Positions 32,831 to 40,874 of a stretch of DNA of 62,823 nucleotides are shown in pieces (position 1 is the first letter of the stretch; each line of letters opens with the position of its first letter). The stretch lies in the NCBI GenBank assembly GCA_030447785.1, contig JAUJOF010000013.1, positions 1 to 62,823 on the forward strand. The letters run 5' to 3'. The translations under genes were made by a program, and so were the position numbers. Under the pieces are notes generated by a model. The model did no database searches, had not been told where the DNA came from, and worked only from the letters and a program-made list of their open reading frames with translations. Source of the DNA: Solirubrobacteraceae bacterium. GTDB taxonomy: Bacteria > Actinomycetota > Thermoleophilia > Solirubrobacterales > Solirubrobacteraceae.

Positions 32831-33031
32831 TCAGCGCTCCACGCGCGCGACGCCCAGCAGCGCCGCGGTCTCCACCACCGCGCCGTGCTGGAGGTACTCC
32901 ACCGCCGCGAAGGCCGCGTCGGCCGCCTCCACGCTCGAGCCGGCGCACGCGTCGCGAGCTAGGACGAGGCGCAGGTCGTGCTGGTGGGCGTCCACGCAGG
33001 TTCGCTTCGCCGTTCCGGCGGCGAGTCCCGG
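32831..33031 (-). pseudogene. C-terminal remnant of an isochorismatase-family cysteine hydrolase
   Basis: The minus strand reads LAAGTAKRTCVDAHQHDL, then RLVLARDACAGSSVEAADAA and EYLQHGAVVETAALLG before a stop at 32831. This fits the end of isochorismatase-like hydrolases: the nucleophile Cys, then VxxDACAGSS and xYLQHxAxV. An in-frame stop at 33032-33034 cuts it off at the 5' side, and no upstream half was found. It is therefore a ~67-codon relic. Confidence 0.6.
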
Positions 33032-33089
33032 TCAGATCGCTACTCGATCCGCCCGGGACGGCCCGGGTACCGAGATAGTCGCAAAGACC

Positions 33090-33095
33090 TAGCCT
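33090..33095 (+). promoter_or_regulatory. putative -10 box (TAGCCT), leaderless start
   Basis: TAGCCT ends 8 bases before GTG 33104. Confidence 0.42.
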
Positions 33096-33103
33096 CCGCC
33101 CGC

Positions 33104-34228
33104 GTGCGCACCCTCGTGGTCTCCGACCTGCACCTCGGCATCGCCACCCAGGCCGACACGCTGCGCCGCACCCGCGCGCGCGAGGTGCTGAAGGGCCGCC
33201 TGGCCCGGGGCGTCGACCGGCTTGTGCTGCTGGGAGACACGCTCGAGCTGCGCCACGGGCCCGCCCGCGAGGCCGTCGCGGTGGCGCTCCCGGTGCTGGG
33301 CGAGCTGGGCGAGGCGCTGGGCGCGGATGCGCAGGTGGTGCTGGTGCCCGGCAACCACGATCACGCGCTGCTGGACGGGTGGCTCGAGCGCCGTGGTCGA
33401 GACGTCCCGCCCGCGCCGATGGGCCTTGAGGAGCGCTTCTCGCCCGCCGAGGCCTCGCCCCTGGCCGCGCGGCTGGGCGACGCGCTGGGAGCCGCGCGCA
33501 CGCAGGTCGCCTACCCCGGCCTGTGGCTGCGCGACGACGTCTACGCCACCCACGGCCACTACCTCGACGTCCACGGCACCGTGCCCACGGTGGAGCGCCT
33601 GGCCGCGGGGCTGATGGGGCGCCTGGTCGGTGCGCTGCCCCCGGGGCGCCTGACCCCCGACGACTACGAGGCGCGCCTGGCACCGATCTACGCGTGGGTG
33701 CACGCGACCTCCCAGCGCGCCCAGCCCGGCCGGGCGGCGGCCAGCGCGGGCGGGTCGATCAAGGTCTGGAAGCTGCTGGCCGGGGGTGGGCGGCGCCCGG
33801 TCCACGCCAAGGCGTTGGTCGCCCTCTTCCCCCTCGCCCTGTGGGCGCTCAACTGGGCGGGCATCGGGCCGCTGCGTGCCGACCTGAGCGGCAAGGAGCT
33901 TTTTCGCGCGGGCGTGCGGGCCATGGTCGAGGCCCAGGGGCGCCTGGGCATCGACGCCGCCCACGTCATCTTCGGCCACACCCACCGCACGGGTGCGCTG
34001 GGTGGCGACGAGCCGGGGGTGTGGGACACGCCCTCGGGCGCGCGGCTGCACAACACGGGCAACTGGCTGTTCGAGACCCACTTCATGGCCGGGCCGCAGG
34101 GCGCCAGCCCCTACTGGCCCGGGGGTGCCGTGGCGGTGGACGAGCACGGGCCGCCGCGCCTGGAGCGCCTGCTGGGCGACGTGCCCGGGCACGAGCTGCG
34201 CCCGCCGGACCGACTGACGGTCTGGTAG
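33104..34228 (+). CDS. calcineurin-like metallophosphoesterase
   Basis: 374 residues. Metal-binding motifs occur in order: VSDLHLG (D-x-H), LLGDTLEL (GD), PGNHDHAL (GNH[DE]), YATHGHYLDVHG and GHTHRTG. A Lys/Arg-rich segment and a hydrophobic helix (ALVALFPLALWALNWAGIG) between the fourth and fifth motif may contact the membrane. GTG 33104 starts directly at the first strand and follows a TAGCCT box by 8 bases. The substrate is unknown; UDP-diacylglucosamine hydrolase and other phosphoesterases share these motifs. Confidence 0.88.
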   Translation: MRTLVVSDLHLGIATQADTLRRTRAREVLKGRLARGVDRLVLLGDTLELRHGPAREAVAVALPVLGELGEALGADAQVVLVPGNHDHALLDGWLERRGRDVPPAPMGLEERFSPAEASPLAARLGDALGAARTQVAYPGLWLRDDVYATHGHYLDVHGTVPTVERLAAGLMGRLVGALPPGRLTPDDYEARLAPIYAWVHATSQRAQPGRAAASAGGSIKVWKLLAGGGRRPVHAKALVALFPLALWALNWAGIGPLRADLSGKELFRAGVRAMVEAQGRLGIDAAHVIFGHTHRTGALGGDEPGVWDTPSGARLHNTGNWLFETHFMAGPQGASPYWPGGAVAVDEHGPPRLERLLGDVPGHELRPPDRLTVW

Positions 34229-34333
34229 GCTAGCTCGCGGTGACGACTCCTTCGCCGCTTACCGACCGCCGCGCCATCGGCAACCATCCGGTGGGCCGAG
34301 CGCTCACGGGGCTGCCTCACCCGCCGGGAGCGG

Positions 34334-35023
34334 ATGAGGTTCCTCGCCCAAGCGGTCCGTTTCCAGGCTGGCGCGCTGCCCGAGCAGGTTCAGCTCGCGC
34401 TCGGCTTTCGCGGTCCCAACACCGCCGCGATGAACCTCGAAGCGCTCGCTCCGCCGGATTCAGCATGGGCGCGCGAAGCGGAGAGCCGCGCCGGCGATCT
34501 GCCGGCATACCTCGCTGCGCACTCGCACCGGACCTATCTGTGGGCCACGGCGCTGGGCGGCCTGCAAGGGTTGACCTTCGATCGCGAGGTGCTCTACGTC
34601 GCGGCGCTCCTCCACGACCTGGGAGTCGCACACACCACACCCCTGGCTGACGAGTGCTTCACGCTCGTGGGTGCTCGCGCCGCCCTGGCGGCCGCGGACG
34701 CGACGGCGGCGAGAGCGGAGCAAGGACGCGTGGCCGCCGAGGCGATCACCCTGCACATCAACCCGATCGTGGCCGCCGAACTAGGCGTCGAAGCCCACCT
34801 GCTCGCGGCGGGGGCCGCGTTCGACGTGGTTGGTCGTCGCTACCGCGCACTGGACGCCGCCACGGTGCAGGCCGTGCTCGCGCGGCACCCGCGACAGGAG
34901 TTCAAGCGGCGCTTTCGCCTCGCTTGGCGTGAGCACGTCGGCGCGTTTCCCTGCGGCCGCGCCCATGCGCTTCGGCGTTTGGGCTTCGGGCTCGCGATCG
35001 GGATGGCGCCGTTCAGCGAGTGA
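34334..35023 (+). CDS. HD-domain protein
   Basis: 229 residues. The HD signature appears as HSHRTYLWATALG and AALLHDLGVAH, with later conserved His in ITLHINPIV. These fit the metal-binding residues of HD phosphohydrolases of the cyanamide-hydratase-like group. A GGGAG ribosome binding site lies 4 bases before the ATG. A TAGGCT box at 34226-34231 could give a ~100-base leader. The substrate is unknown. Confidence 0.78.
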   Translation: MRFLAQAVRFQAGALPEQVQLALGFRGPNTAAMNLEALAPPDSAWAREAESRAGDLPAYLAAHSHRTYLWATALGGLQGLTFDREVLYVAALLHDLGVAHTTPLADECFTLVGARAALAAADATAARAEQGRVAAEAITLHINPIVAAELGVEAHLLAAGAAFDVVGRRYRALDAATVQAVLARHPRQEFKRRFRLAWREHVGAFPCGRAHALRRLGFGLAIGMAPFSE

Positions 35024-35046
35024 GCGCCTCCCGGCGCCACGGACCC

Positions 35047-35649
35047 TCAGGGACGGATACGCGCGCCTTCGAGCAGGAACATGACGGCATCTCCGACCTC
35101 GCGTCGCGTCGTTGCCGTGTCGTCGGCGTTGGCGATCATGAGCGCAGCCTCGTTGAGCGCCCCCAGGACGACGTGGGCGAGCGGCTCCACGGGTCTGCGC
35201 GCGACGAGCCCAGCCTCCATCACGTCCTCCACGACGAAGCGGACCAATCCCAGCGCGTAGCGGCCATCGATGCGCCGCCATTCCGCCCAGCCCAGAACCG
35301 CCGGCGCATCGACGAAGACGATCTGCTGCACCGCCTCACCGAGGCAGAGATCGAGGAATGCGCCGCACCCCAGGGTCAGCCTCTGCCAAGCATCGCGGCC
35401 GGCCATGGCAACCTCTCCGACCTCTTCGACGAGCTCACGGTCGACTCGCTCGAAAACCGCCCGGAAAAGGTCGCGCTTGTCACTGAAATGGTGATACAGC
35501 GCCCCGCGCGACACGCCGCTCCTGACCAGGATCTCCTCGATGGAGACGCCGCCATAGCCACGCTTGGCGAACAGCTCGAGCGCGGCCTCGACGACGGTCG
35601 CCTTGGTCGACTCGCCTCGCGCCGTCGTGCTCGTCCTGGCCTCCGACAT
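35047..35649 (-). CDS. TetR-family transcriptional regulator
   Basis: 200 residues. The N-terminal helix-turn-helix reads ALELFAKRGYGGVSIEEILVRSGVSRGALYHHFSDKRDLFRAVFERV, split here only by its helices; the C-terminal ligand domain is typical of TetR (DAPAVLGWAEWRRIDGRY). It begins 13 bases after bioF, with its own GGAGGGG ribosome binding site. A TAGGCT hexamer formed by the bioF stop region could be an extra promoter. Its place at the end of the biotin operon suggests it may act like BioQ, the TetR-type biotin repressor of other actinobacteria; this is inference. Confidence 0.85.
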   Translation of the reverse strand: MSEARTSTTARGESTKATVVEAALELFAKRGYGGVSIEEILVRSGVSRGALYHHFSDKRDLFRAVFERVDRELVEEVGEVAMAGRDAWQRLTLGCGAFLDLCLGEAVQQIVFVDAPAVLGWAEWRRIDGRYALGLVRFVVEDVMEAGLVARRPVEPLAHVVLGALNEAALMIANADDTATTRREVGDAVMFLLEGARIRP

Positions 35650-35662
35650 CGTCCCCTCCAGC

Positions 35663-36874
35663 CTAGGAGAGGGTCGCTGCGCGGGACGCGGCGGCGCCCA
35701 GGGTGACGGCCGCGGCGCGCAGGTCGGCCTGCTCGTGCGCGGCCGTGGCGACCAGGCGCAGGCGCGAGGTGCCCGGCGCGACGGTGGGGGGGCGGATCGC
35801 CTGGGCGAACACGCCGTCGGCCAGCGCGGCCTCGCACACGCCCATCGCCGCGTGCGGATCGCCGATCACGAGGGGCACGATGGGCATGGTCGGGTCGCCC
35901 CCGGGCGGGATGGGCAGGCCCTGTGCGGCGAGCGCGTCGCGCAGCGTGCGCGCGTTGGCGTGCAGGCGGGCGAGCAGCGTGGGCTGCTCGCGCACGAGGC
36001 GCAGGGCCTCCAGGGCGGCCCCGGCCGCGGGCGGGGGCAGGGCGGTCGAGAAGATCGCCGTGCGCGCACGGTTGAGCAGATAGGCGGCCATTTGGCGGGT
36101 GCAGGCGGCGAAGGCGCCGTAGCTGCCCAGGGCCTTGCCCAGCGTGCCGACCACCACGTCGACCTCCTGCTCGAGCCCCAGCTCGGCGACCAGCCCGCGC
36201 CCGCCGGGCCCGACGACCCCGGTGGCGTGGGCCTCGTCGACGATGACGCGCGCGCGATGGTGGCGAGCGAGCTCGACGATCCCCTCCAGGGGGGCGAGGT
36301 CGCCGTCCATCGAGAACACCGCGTCGGTGACGATCAGGCCGCGGCGCCCGTCCGCCCGGCGCAGGGCGGTCGCCAGGGCGTCGAGGTCGGCATGGTCGTA
36401 GACCACCGTCTCGGCACGCGACAGGCGACAGCCGTCCACGATCGAGGCGTGGTTGCGCGCGTCGGAGAGGATCAGGTCGTCGCGACCGGCCAGGGCGGCG
36501 ATCACCCCGGTGTTGGCCAGATAGCCCGAGCCGAACAGCACGCACGCCTCGGTGCCCTTGAAGGCGGCCAGCTCGGCCTCGAGGCGCTCGTGCAGCGCGA
36601 GGTTGCCCGACACCAGGCGCGAGGCGCCCGCGCCCGCGCCCCAGCGCTGGGCCGCCTCCGCCGCCGCCGCGCGCACCCGCGGGTGCCCGGCCAGGCCGAG
36701 GTAGTCGTTCGAGCACAGCAGCAGCACCTCGCGGCCGTCCAGGCGCACGCGCGCGCCCGGCGCGCTGTCGAGCGTGCGCAGCTCGCGCAGCAGACCGGCG
36801 CGGCGCAGCTCGTCCAGCGCCGCCCCGACCCCGGTCGCCGCCCCGCCCTCCCGTGCCGCGGCGCTCCCGGTCAC
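35663..36874 (-). CDS. bioF: 8-amino-7-oxononanoate synthase
   Basis: 403 residues. PLP-dependent alpha-oxoamine synthase: [46 protein letters not shown] and the PLP lysine in [11 protein letters not shown]. It condenses pimeloyl-ACP/CoA with alanine. Related KBL/ALAS enzymes share these motifs, but the biotin context settles the call. The GTG start at 36874 overlaps the bsaP stop as GTGA. Confidence 0.93.
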   Translation of the reverse strand: MTGSAAAREGGAATGVGAALDELRRAGLLRELRTLDSAPGARVRLDGREVLLLCSNDYLGLAGHPRVRAAAAEAAQRWGAGAGASRLVSGNLALHERLEAELAAFKGTEACVLFGSGYLANTGVIAALAGRDDLILSDARNHASIVDGCRLSRAETVVYDHADLDALATALRRADGRRGLIVTDAVFSMDGDLAPLEGIVELARHHRARVIVDEAHATGVVGPGGRGLVAELGLEQEVDVVVGTLGKALGSYGAFAACTRQMAAYLLNRARTAIFSTALPPPAAGAALEALRLVREQPTLLARLHANARTLRDALAAQGLPIPPGGDPTMPIVPLVIGDPHAAMGVCEAALADGVFAQAIRPPTVAPGTSRLRLVATAAHEQADLRAAAVTLGAAASRAATLS

Positions 36875-37077
36875 CGCGGCGACGAGATCCCGGCCTCCCC
36901 GCAGCGCACGCAGCGTGCGGTCCAGCCCACGGGCAGCACCTGGACGACCAGCTTGCGCCCGCACGCCGCGCAGTAGCGCGGCGGGTCGGTCGCCCCACGC
37001 CGCGCCCGGCAGCGCGCGTGGTCGCCCTCGGCCGCGGGTGTGCCGCAGCCGTCGCAGTGGGCGATCGTCGCGTTCAC
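36871..37077 (-). CDS. bsaP: biotin synthase auxiliary protein
   Basis: 68 residues with four Cys pairs in the pattern [40 protein letters not shown] and CVRCG. This matches the small BsaP proteins encoded after bioB in mycobacteria, reported to be needed for biotin synthase activity, probably by supporting its Fe-S cluster. ATGA overlap with bioB and GTGA with bioF imply tight coexpression. The identity rests on motif and position. Confidence 0.85.
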   Translation of the reverse strand: MNATIAHCDGCGTPAAEGDHARCRARRGATDPPRYCAACGRKLVVQVLPVGWTARCVRCGEAGISSPR

Positions 37078-38080
37078 AAGGTCTCGGAGAGGGCCTTGAC
37101 CGGCATGGACAGCTCCTCGAGCAGGTCGAGGTCGTCCTGGGGGTCGCGGCCGAGGGTGGTCAGGTAGTTGCCCACGATGATCGCGTTGATCCCGCCCAGC
37201 ACGCCGTCGCGCGCGCCCAGGTCGCCGAAGGTCAGCTCGCGGCCCCCGGCGAAGCGCAGGACGGTGCGCGGCATCGCCAGGCGGAAGGCGGCGATCGCGC
37301 GCAGGGCGTCCGCGGCCTCGACCACCGCGAGGTCGGCCAGCGGGGTCCCCGGCCGGGGTCGAGGAAGTTCATCGGCACCTCGTGGGGGTCCAGGGCGGCG
37401 AGCTGTGCGGCCAGCTCGGCGCGCTGGGCGAGCGTCTCGCCCATCCCGATGATCGCCCCGCAGCAGACCTCCATCCCGTGCTCGCGGACGAGCTGCAGCG
37501 TGGCCCACCGCTCCTCCCAGCTGTGGGTGGTGACCACCCGCGGGAAGTGCGAGCGGGCGGTCTCGAGGTTGTGGTTGTAGCGATGCACCCCCATGACCTC
37601 GAGCTGGCGGGCCTGCTCGGCGGTGAGGATGCCCAGCGAGCAGGCGATGTTGATGTCCACCGCCGCGCGGATGGCGGCGATCCCGTCGCGCACCTGGGCC
37701 ATCAGCCGCTCGTCGGGGCCGCGCACGGCGGCCACGATGCAGAACTCCGTCGCGCCGGTCTGGGCGGTCTGGCGGGCGGCCTCCACCAGCGAGGGGATGT
37801 CCAGTCGCGCGGCGCGCACCGGGGTCTCGAAGCGCCCCGACTGCGAGCAGAAGTGACAGTCCTCCGGGCAGCCGCCGGTCTTCACGCTGACGATGCCCTC
37901 GACCTCGACCTCGGGGCCGCACCAGCGCAGGCGCACCTCGTGGGCCAGCGCGAGGGACTCCGCCAGTGCCTCGTCGGGCAACTGGAGCACCGCCAGCACC
38001 TGCTCCTCGCCCAGGCCCTCCCCGCGCTCAAGGACCTGCTCGCGGGCGACGTCGAGGATGGTGGGATGGGCGACGGTCAT
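37074..38080 (-). CDS. bioB: biotin synthase, with a single-base frameshift
   Basis: Radical-SAM enzyme that inserts sulfur into dethiobiotin. The first frame has the radical-[15 protein letters not shown], then [18 protein letters not shown] and [14 protein letters not shown], up to PMNFLDP. The expected [20 protein letters not shown] then continues in another frame to [19 protein letters not shown] and the end. One base is missing in a run of C (G-run at 37355-37358). With that base restored it encodes ~335 residues. Either a sequence error or a null allele. ATGA overlaps on both sides. Confidence 0.9.
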
Positions 38081-38763
38081 GCGACAACCTCCACTGGGTC
38101 GGACAGGGTGATGCCTCGGGCGGCGGCCAGGAACGCATCGGGGGCCAGGCGCCCCGCGCCCTCGGCCAGCCGGCCCACGACGGGCACGCCGGCGTAGGCG
38201 GGCAAGTCTTCGAGGTTGCAGCGCGCGGCCAGGTCGGGCTGCCCCGGCCAGGCGCCGACGACGACGCCGGCGCAGGCCACGCCGCGAGCACGCAGGGCCT
38301 CGCAGGTCAGCGCCGTGTGGTTGAGCGTGCCCAGGGCGGCGCGGGCGACCACGACGACCGCAGCACCCAGCAGCGCGGCGATGTCGGCGATCGTGCCCCC
38401 GGCGCCGTCGAGGTGGACGAGCAGGCCGCCGGCGCCCTCGACGAGCACGAGGTCGCGCTCGGCGGCCAGATGCTCGACGGCCGCCGCGATCTGGGCAACG
38501 GTCGGTCCGTCCCGCTCGGCGCGGCGCGCCGCGGTGGCCGGCGCGAGCGGCTCGGGCAGGCGCGCCAGCTCGTGCACGTCCTCGATCGCGGCCAGACGGC
38601 GCACCTCGTCCACGTCGGCGGGCTCGCCCGGCGCGACGCCGGTCTGCACCGCCTTGACCACCGCCACGCGCTCTCCGCGTGTGCGAGCGAGCGCGCCCAG
38701 CGCCGCGGTGACCACCGTCTTGCCCACGCCGGTGTCGGTGCCGGCGACGACGAGCACGCTCAC
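38077..38763 (-). CDS. bioD: dethiobiotin synthetase
   Basis: 228 residues. P-loop [11 protein letters not shown] at the N-terminus, catalytic Lys in [21 protein letters not shown] and [17 protein letters not shown]. It carboxylates 7,8-diaminopelargonate with ATP to form the ureido ring. The GTG start overlaps the bioA stop as GTGA. Length and motif order are canonical. Confidence 0.94.
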   Translation of the reverse strand: MSVLVVAGTDTGVGKTVVTAALGALARTRGERVAVVKAVQTGVAPGEPADVDEVRRLAAIEDVHELARLPEPLAPATAARRAERDGPTVAQIAAAVEHLAAERDLVLVEGAGGLLVHLDGAGGTIADIAALLGAAVVVVARAALGTLNHTALTCEALRARGVACAGVVVGAWPGQPDLAARCNLEDLPAYAGVPVVGRLAEGAGRLAPDAFLAAARGITLSDPVEVVA

Positions 38764-40052
38764 GCGCCACCTCCCGCCGCCGCGCCCGCCACCACGGCCC
38801 GCGCGATCCGCGCGACGTCCTCGTCGCCGGTGACGTAGGGGGGCATCGTGTAGACGAGGTCACGGAAGGGGCGCAGCCACACGCCCTCGGCGACCGCGGC
38901 CTGCGTGGCGGCGGCGACGTCGACCTCGCCGGCCAGCTGCACGACGCCGATGGCTCCGAGCACGCGCACGTCGGCCACCCCGGGCAGCCCGAGCGCCGGA
39001 GCGAGCCCCTCGCGCAGGCCGCGCTCGATCCGCTCCACGTCCTCGCGCCAGCCGCCCTCGGCCAGCAGGCCGGTCGAGGCCAGCGCGACCGCGCAGGCCA
39101 GAGGGTTGGCCATGTAGGTCGGGCCGTGCATGAGCGCGCCGCCCTCCAGCGCGTCGGCCACCTGCGGCGTGCACAGGGTCGCGGCGAGCGTCAGGTAGCC
39201 CCCGGTCAGCGCCTTGCCCAGGCACAGGACGTCGGGCACGACGCCGGCGTGCTCGCAGGCGAACAGGGCGCCGGTGCGCCCGAAGCCGGTGGCGATCTCG
39301 TCGGCCACCAGCAGCAGGCCGTGCTCGTCGCACAGCGCGCGCAGCAGACCCAGCACCCGGGGGTCGTAGAACCACATCCCCCCGGCGCCCTGCACGACCG
39401 GCTCCACGATCACCGCCGCCAGCTCGCCGGCGTGGGCGGCCACCAGCGCGCGCAGGTGCTCGGCATACGCGTCGTCCAGCACGGCCGGTGGGCGGTCGGC
39501 GAACACGTGCTCGGCCAGCGCGCCGGCGAACAGGCGGTGCATGCCGCCCAGCGGATCGCAGACGGCCATGGCGCCCAAGGTGTCGCCGTGGTAGCCCCCG
39601 CGGACGGTCAGCAGCCGGGAACGGCCCGGCCGGGCCTGCAGGCACAGCTTGATGGCCACCTCGACGCAGACCGAGCCGGAGTCGGCGAAGAAGACGTGCT
39701 CGAGGCCCGCCGGGCTCAGCTCGACCAGGCGCTGGGCGAGGCGTACCGCGGGCTCGTGGGTGAGCCCGCCGAACATGACGTGGGCCATGCGCTCGAGCTG
39801 ATCGTGCGCCGCGGCGTCGAGGACGGGGTGGCGGTAGCCGTGCACCGCGCACCACCACGAGGCCATGGCGTCGACCAGCTCGCGTCCGTCGGCCAGGCAC
39901 AGGCGCACCCCCTCGGCGGAGGTGACGGGCAGCGGCGGGCTCGTGGCCGGCATCGGGCCGTAGGGATGCCAGACATGGCGGCGATCGAGCTCCACCAGCT
40001 CGCCCGCCCACGGGCTCCCCGCGCGGACCGCGGGGTGCACGACCTCGCGCAT
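38760..40052 (-). CDS. bioA: adenosylmethionine-8-amino-7-oxononanoate aminotransferase
   Basis: 430 residues. Class III aminotransferase with the BioA-specific start (HVWHPYGPM), [59 protein letters not shown] and PLP lysine in [11 protein letters not shown]. It uses SAM as amino donor to make diaminopelargonate. First gene of the operon; the ATG lies 9 bases after a TAGGGT box with a dyad just upstream. Confidence 0.95.
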   Translation of the reverse strand: MREVVHPAVRAGSPWAGELVELDRRHVWHPYGPMPATSPPLPVTSAEGVRLCLADGRELVDAMASWWCAVHGYRHPVLDAAAHDQLERMAHVMFGGLTHEPAVRLAQRLVELSPAGLEHVFFADSGSVCVEVAIKLCLQARPGRSRLLTVRGGYHGDTLGAMAVCDPLGGMHRLFAGALAEHVFADRPPAVLDDAYAEHLRALVAAHAGELAAVIVEPVVQGAGGMWFYDPRVLGLLRALCDEHGLLLVADEIATGFGRTGALFACEHAGVVPDVLCLGKALTGGYLTLAATLCTPQVADALEGGALMHGPTYMANPLACAVALASTGLLAEGGWREDVERIERGLREGLAPALGLPGVADVRVLGAIGVVQLAGEVDVAAATQAAVAEGVWLRPFRDLVYTMPPYVTGDEDVARIARAVVAGAAAGGGA

Positions 40053-40061
40053 CGGCGCGCC

Positions 40062-40087
40062 ACCCTATCGCTCGGTGTGACCGAGCG
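40062..40087 (-). promoter_or_regulatory. bioA promoter and candidate biotin-operon operator
   Basis: The minus strand carries TAGGGT (40067 to 40062), 9 bases before the bioA ATG. One base upstream of it begins a perfect inverted repeat: CGCTCGGT (40069-40076), GTG, ACCGAGCG (40080-40087). The dyad covers the promoter spacer region, where a dimeric repressor such as the TetR protein at the operon's end would block transcription. Confidence 0.6.
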
Positions 40088-40101
40088 CGGCGGGGGACGC
40101 C

Positions 40102-40122
40102 GATGCTAGCATTGCTATCATC
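40102..40122. promoter_or_regulatory. near-perfect 21-bp palindrome over the FitAB-type promoter
   Basis: GATGcTAGCA / TGCTAtCATC around a central base, two mismatched pairs. The plus-strand TATCAT hexamer lies within it, 12 bases before ATG 40134. It is placed as an autoregulatory operator of the toxin-antitoxin pair. Confidence 0.55.
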
Positions 40123-40133
40123 AGGTGTTCGAC

Positions 40134-40379
40134 ATGGCGGCGGTGAGCATCCGGGACCTCGATGACGACGTGAAAGAGCGGCTGCGCATCAGGGCGGCTC
40201 GTCACGGACGGTCGATGGAGGCCGAGATCCGCGCCATCCTGGCCGATGCGGTCAGCGAGCCCCGCCCGTCACAGGGCCTGTTCACGACGTTGCTGGAGCG
40301 TTTCGCGAGCATCGGCGGCACCGATCTGGACCTGCCACCGCGCGCCACTCGGCCACGAGCCGCCGATCTGACGACGTGA
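40134..40379 (+). CDS. FitA/VapB-type ribbon-helix-helix antitoxin
   Basis: 81 residues. The N-terminus MAAVSIRDLDDDVKERLRIR with ARHGRSMEAEIRAIL is a typical FitA-like ribbon-helix-helix domain; the C-terminal part would neutralise the toxin. A GTG at 40125 would add three residues. The stop overlaps the toxin GTG as GTGA. Confidence 0.87.
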   Translation: MAAVSIRDLDDDVKERLRIRAARHGRSMEAEIRAILADAVSEPRPSQGLFTTLLERFASIGGTDLDLPPRATRPRAADLTT

Positions 40380-40798
40380 TCGTCGTCGACACCAACGTGA
40401 TGTCGGAGCTCATGAGGCCGTCACCGTCGACTGCGGTGACCGGCTGGGTGCAAGCGCGCAGCGCCACCGAGCTCTACACGACGGCGATCTCCATCGCGGA
40501 GGTGCTCCACGGCATCGAGCGACTGCCCGACGGCCGCCGCAAGAACCTGGTCAAGGCCACGGCAGAGGACGTGTTCTCCGCGTTCGCCGACCACCTTCTG
40601 GCCTTCGACGCGACGGCGGCGGTGGAGTACGCCCGGCTCGTGAGCTCGCGCGAGCACGCGGGCGCGCCGATCGACGGCTTCGACGCGCAGATCGCCGCCA
40701 TCTGTCGCGTCCACGGCGCGACGCTGGCCACCCGCAACGTCAAGGACTTCCACGACGCCGGCGTCGACGTCGTCGATCCCTGGCGCGCCAGCGGATGA
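40376..40798 (+). CDS. FitB/VapC-type PIN-domain toxin
   Basis: 140 residues. PIN acidic residues in MIVVDTNVMSELMRP, TAISIAEVLHGIERL (Glu), GAPIDGFDAQIAAI (Asp) and TRNVKDFHDAGVDVVDPW, matching FitB. Mg-dependent RNase. The GTG start is fixed by overlap with the antitoxin. It is complete and likely functional. Confidence 0.9.
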   Translation: MIVVDTNVMSELMRPSPSTAVTGWVQARSATELYTTAISIAEVLHGIERLPDGRRKNLVKATAEDVFSAFADHLLAFDATAAVEYARLVSSREHAGAPIDGFDAQIAAICRVHGATLATRNVKDFHDAGVDVVDPWRASG

Positions 40799-40807
40799 CG
40801 ACCGATA

Positions 40808-40851
40808 CGCCTCGAGGCCGATCACCCACCGGGCGATGCGGCCTCGAGGCG
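40808..40851. terminator. bidirectional terminator-like hairpin
   Basis: CGCCTCGAGGCCG (40808-40820) pairs perfectly with 40839-40851, a 13-bp stem with an 18-base loop whose ends (ATC/GAT) can extend it. It lies between the convergent toxin and FG-GAP genes. Confidence 0.65.
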
Positions 40852-40874
40852 TGAAGTCGAGCGCCACCCTCGAG

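Noticed and set aside
34240..34650. ORF starting at GTG 34240 right after a TAGGCT box
   Set aside because: The translation is Arg/Pro/Ser-rich and overlaps the HD-domain gene in another frame. The box more likely serves the HD gene through a ~100-base leader.
35047..35649. TetR gene as a drug-efflux regulator
   Set aside because: No transporter adjoins it; its place in the biotin operon gives a better, though unproven, hypothesis.
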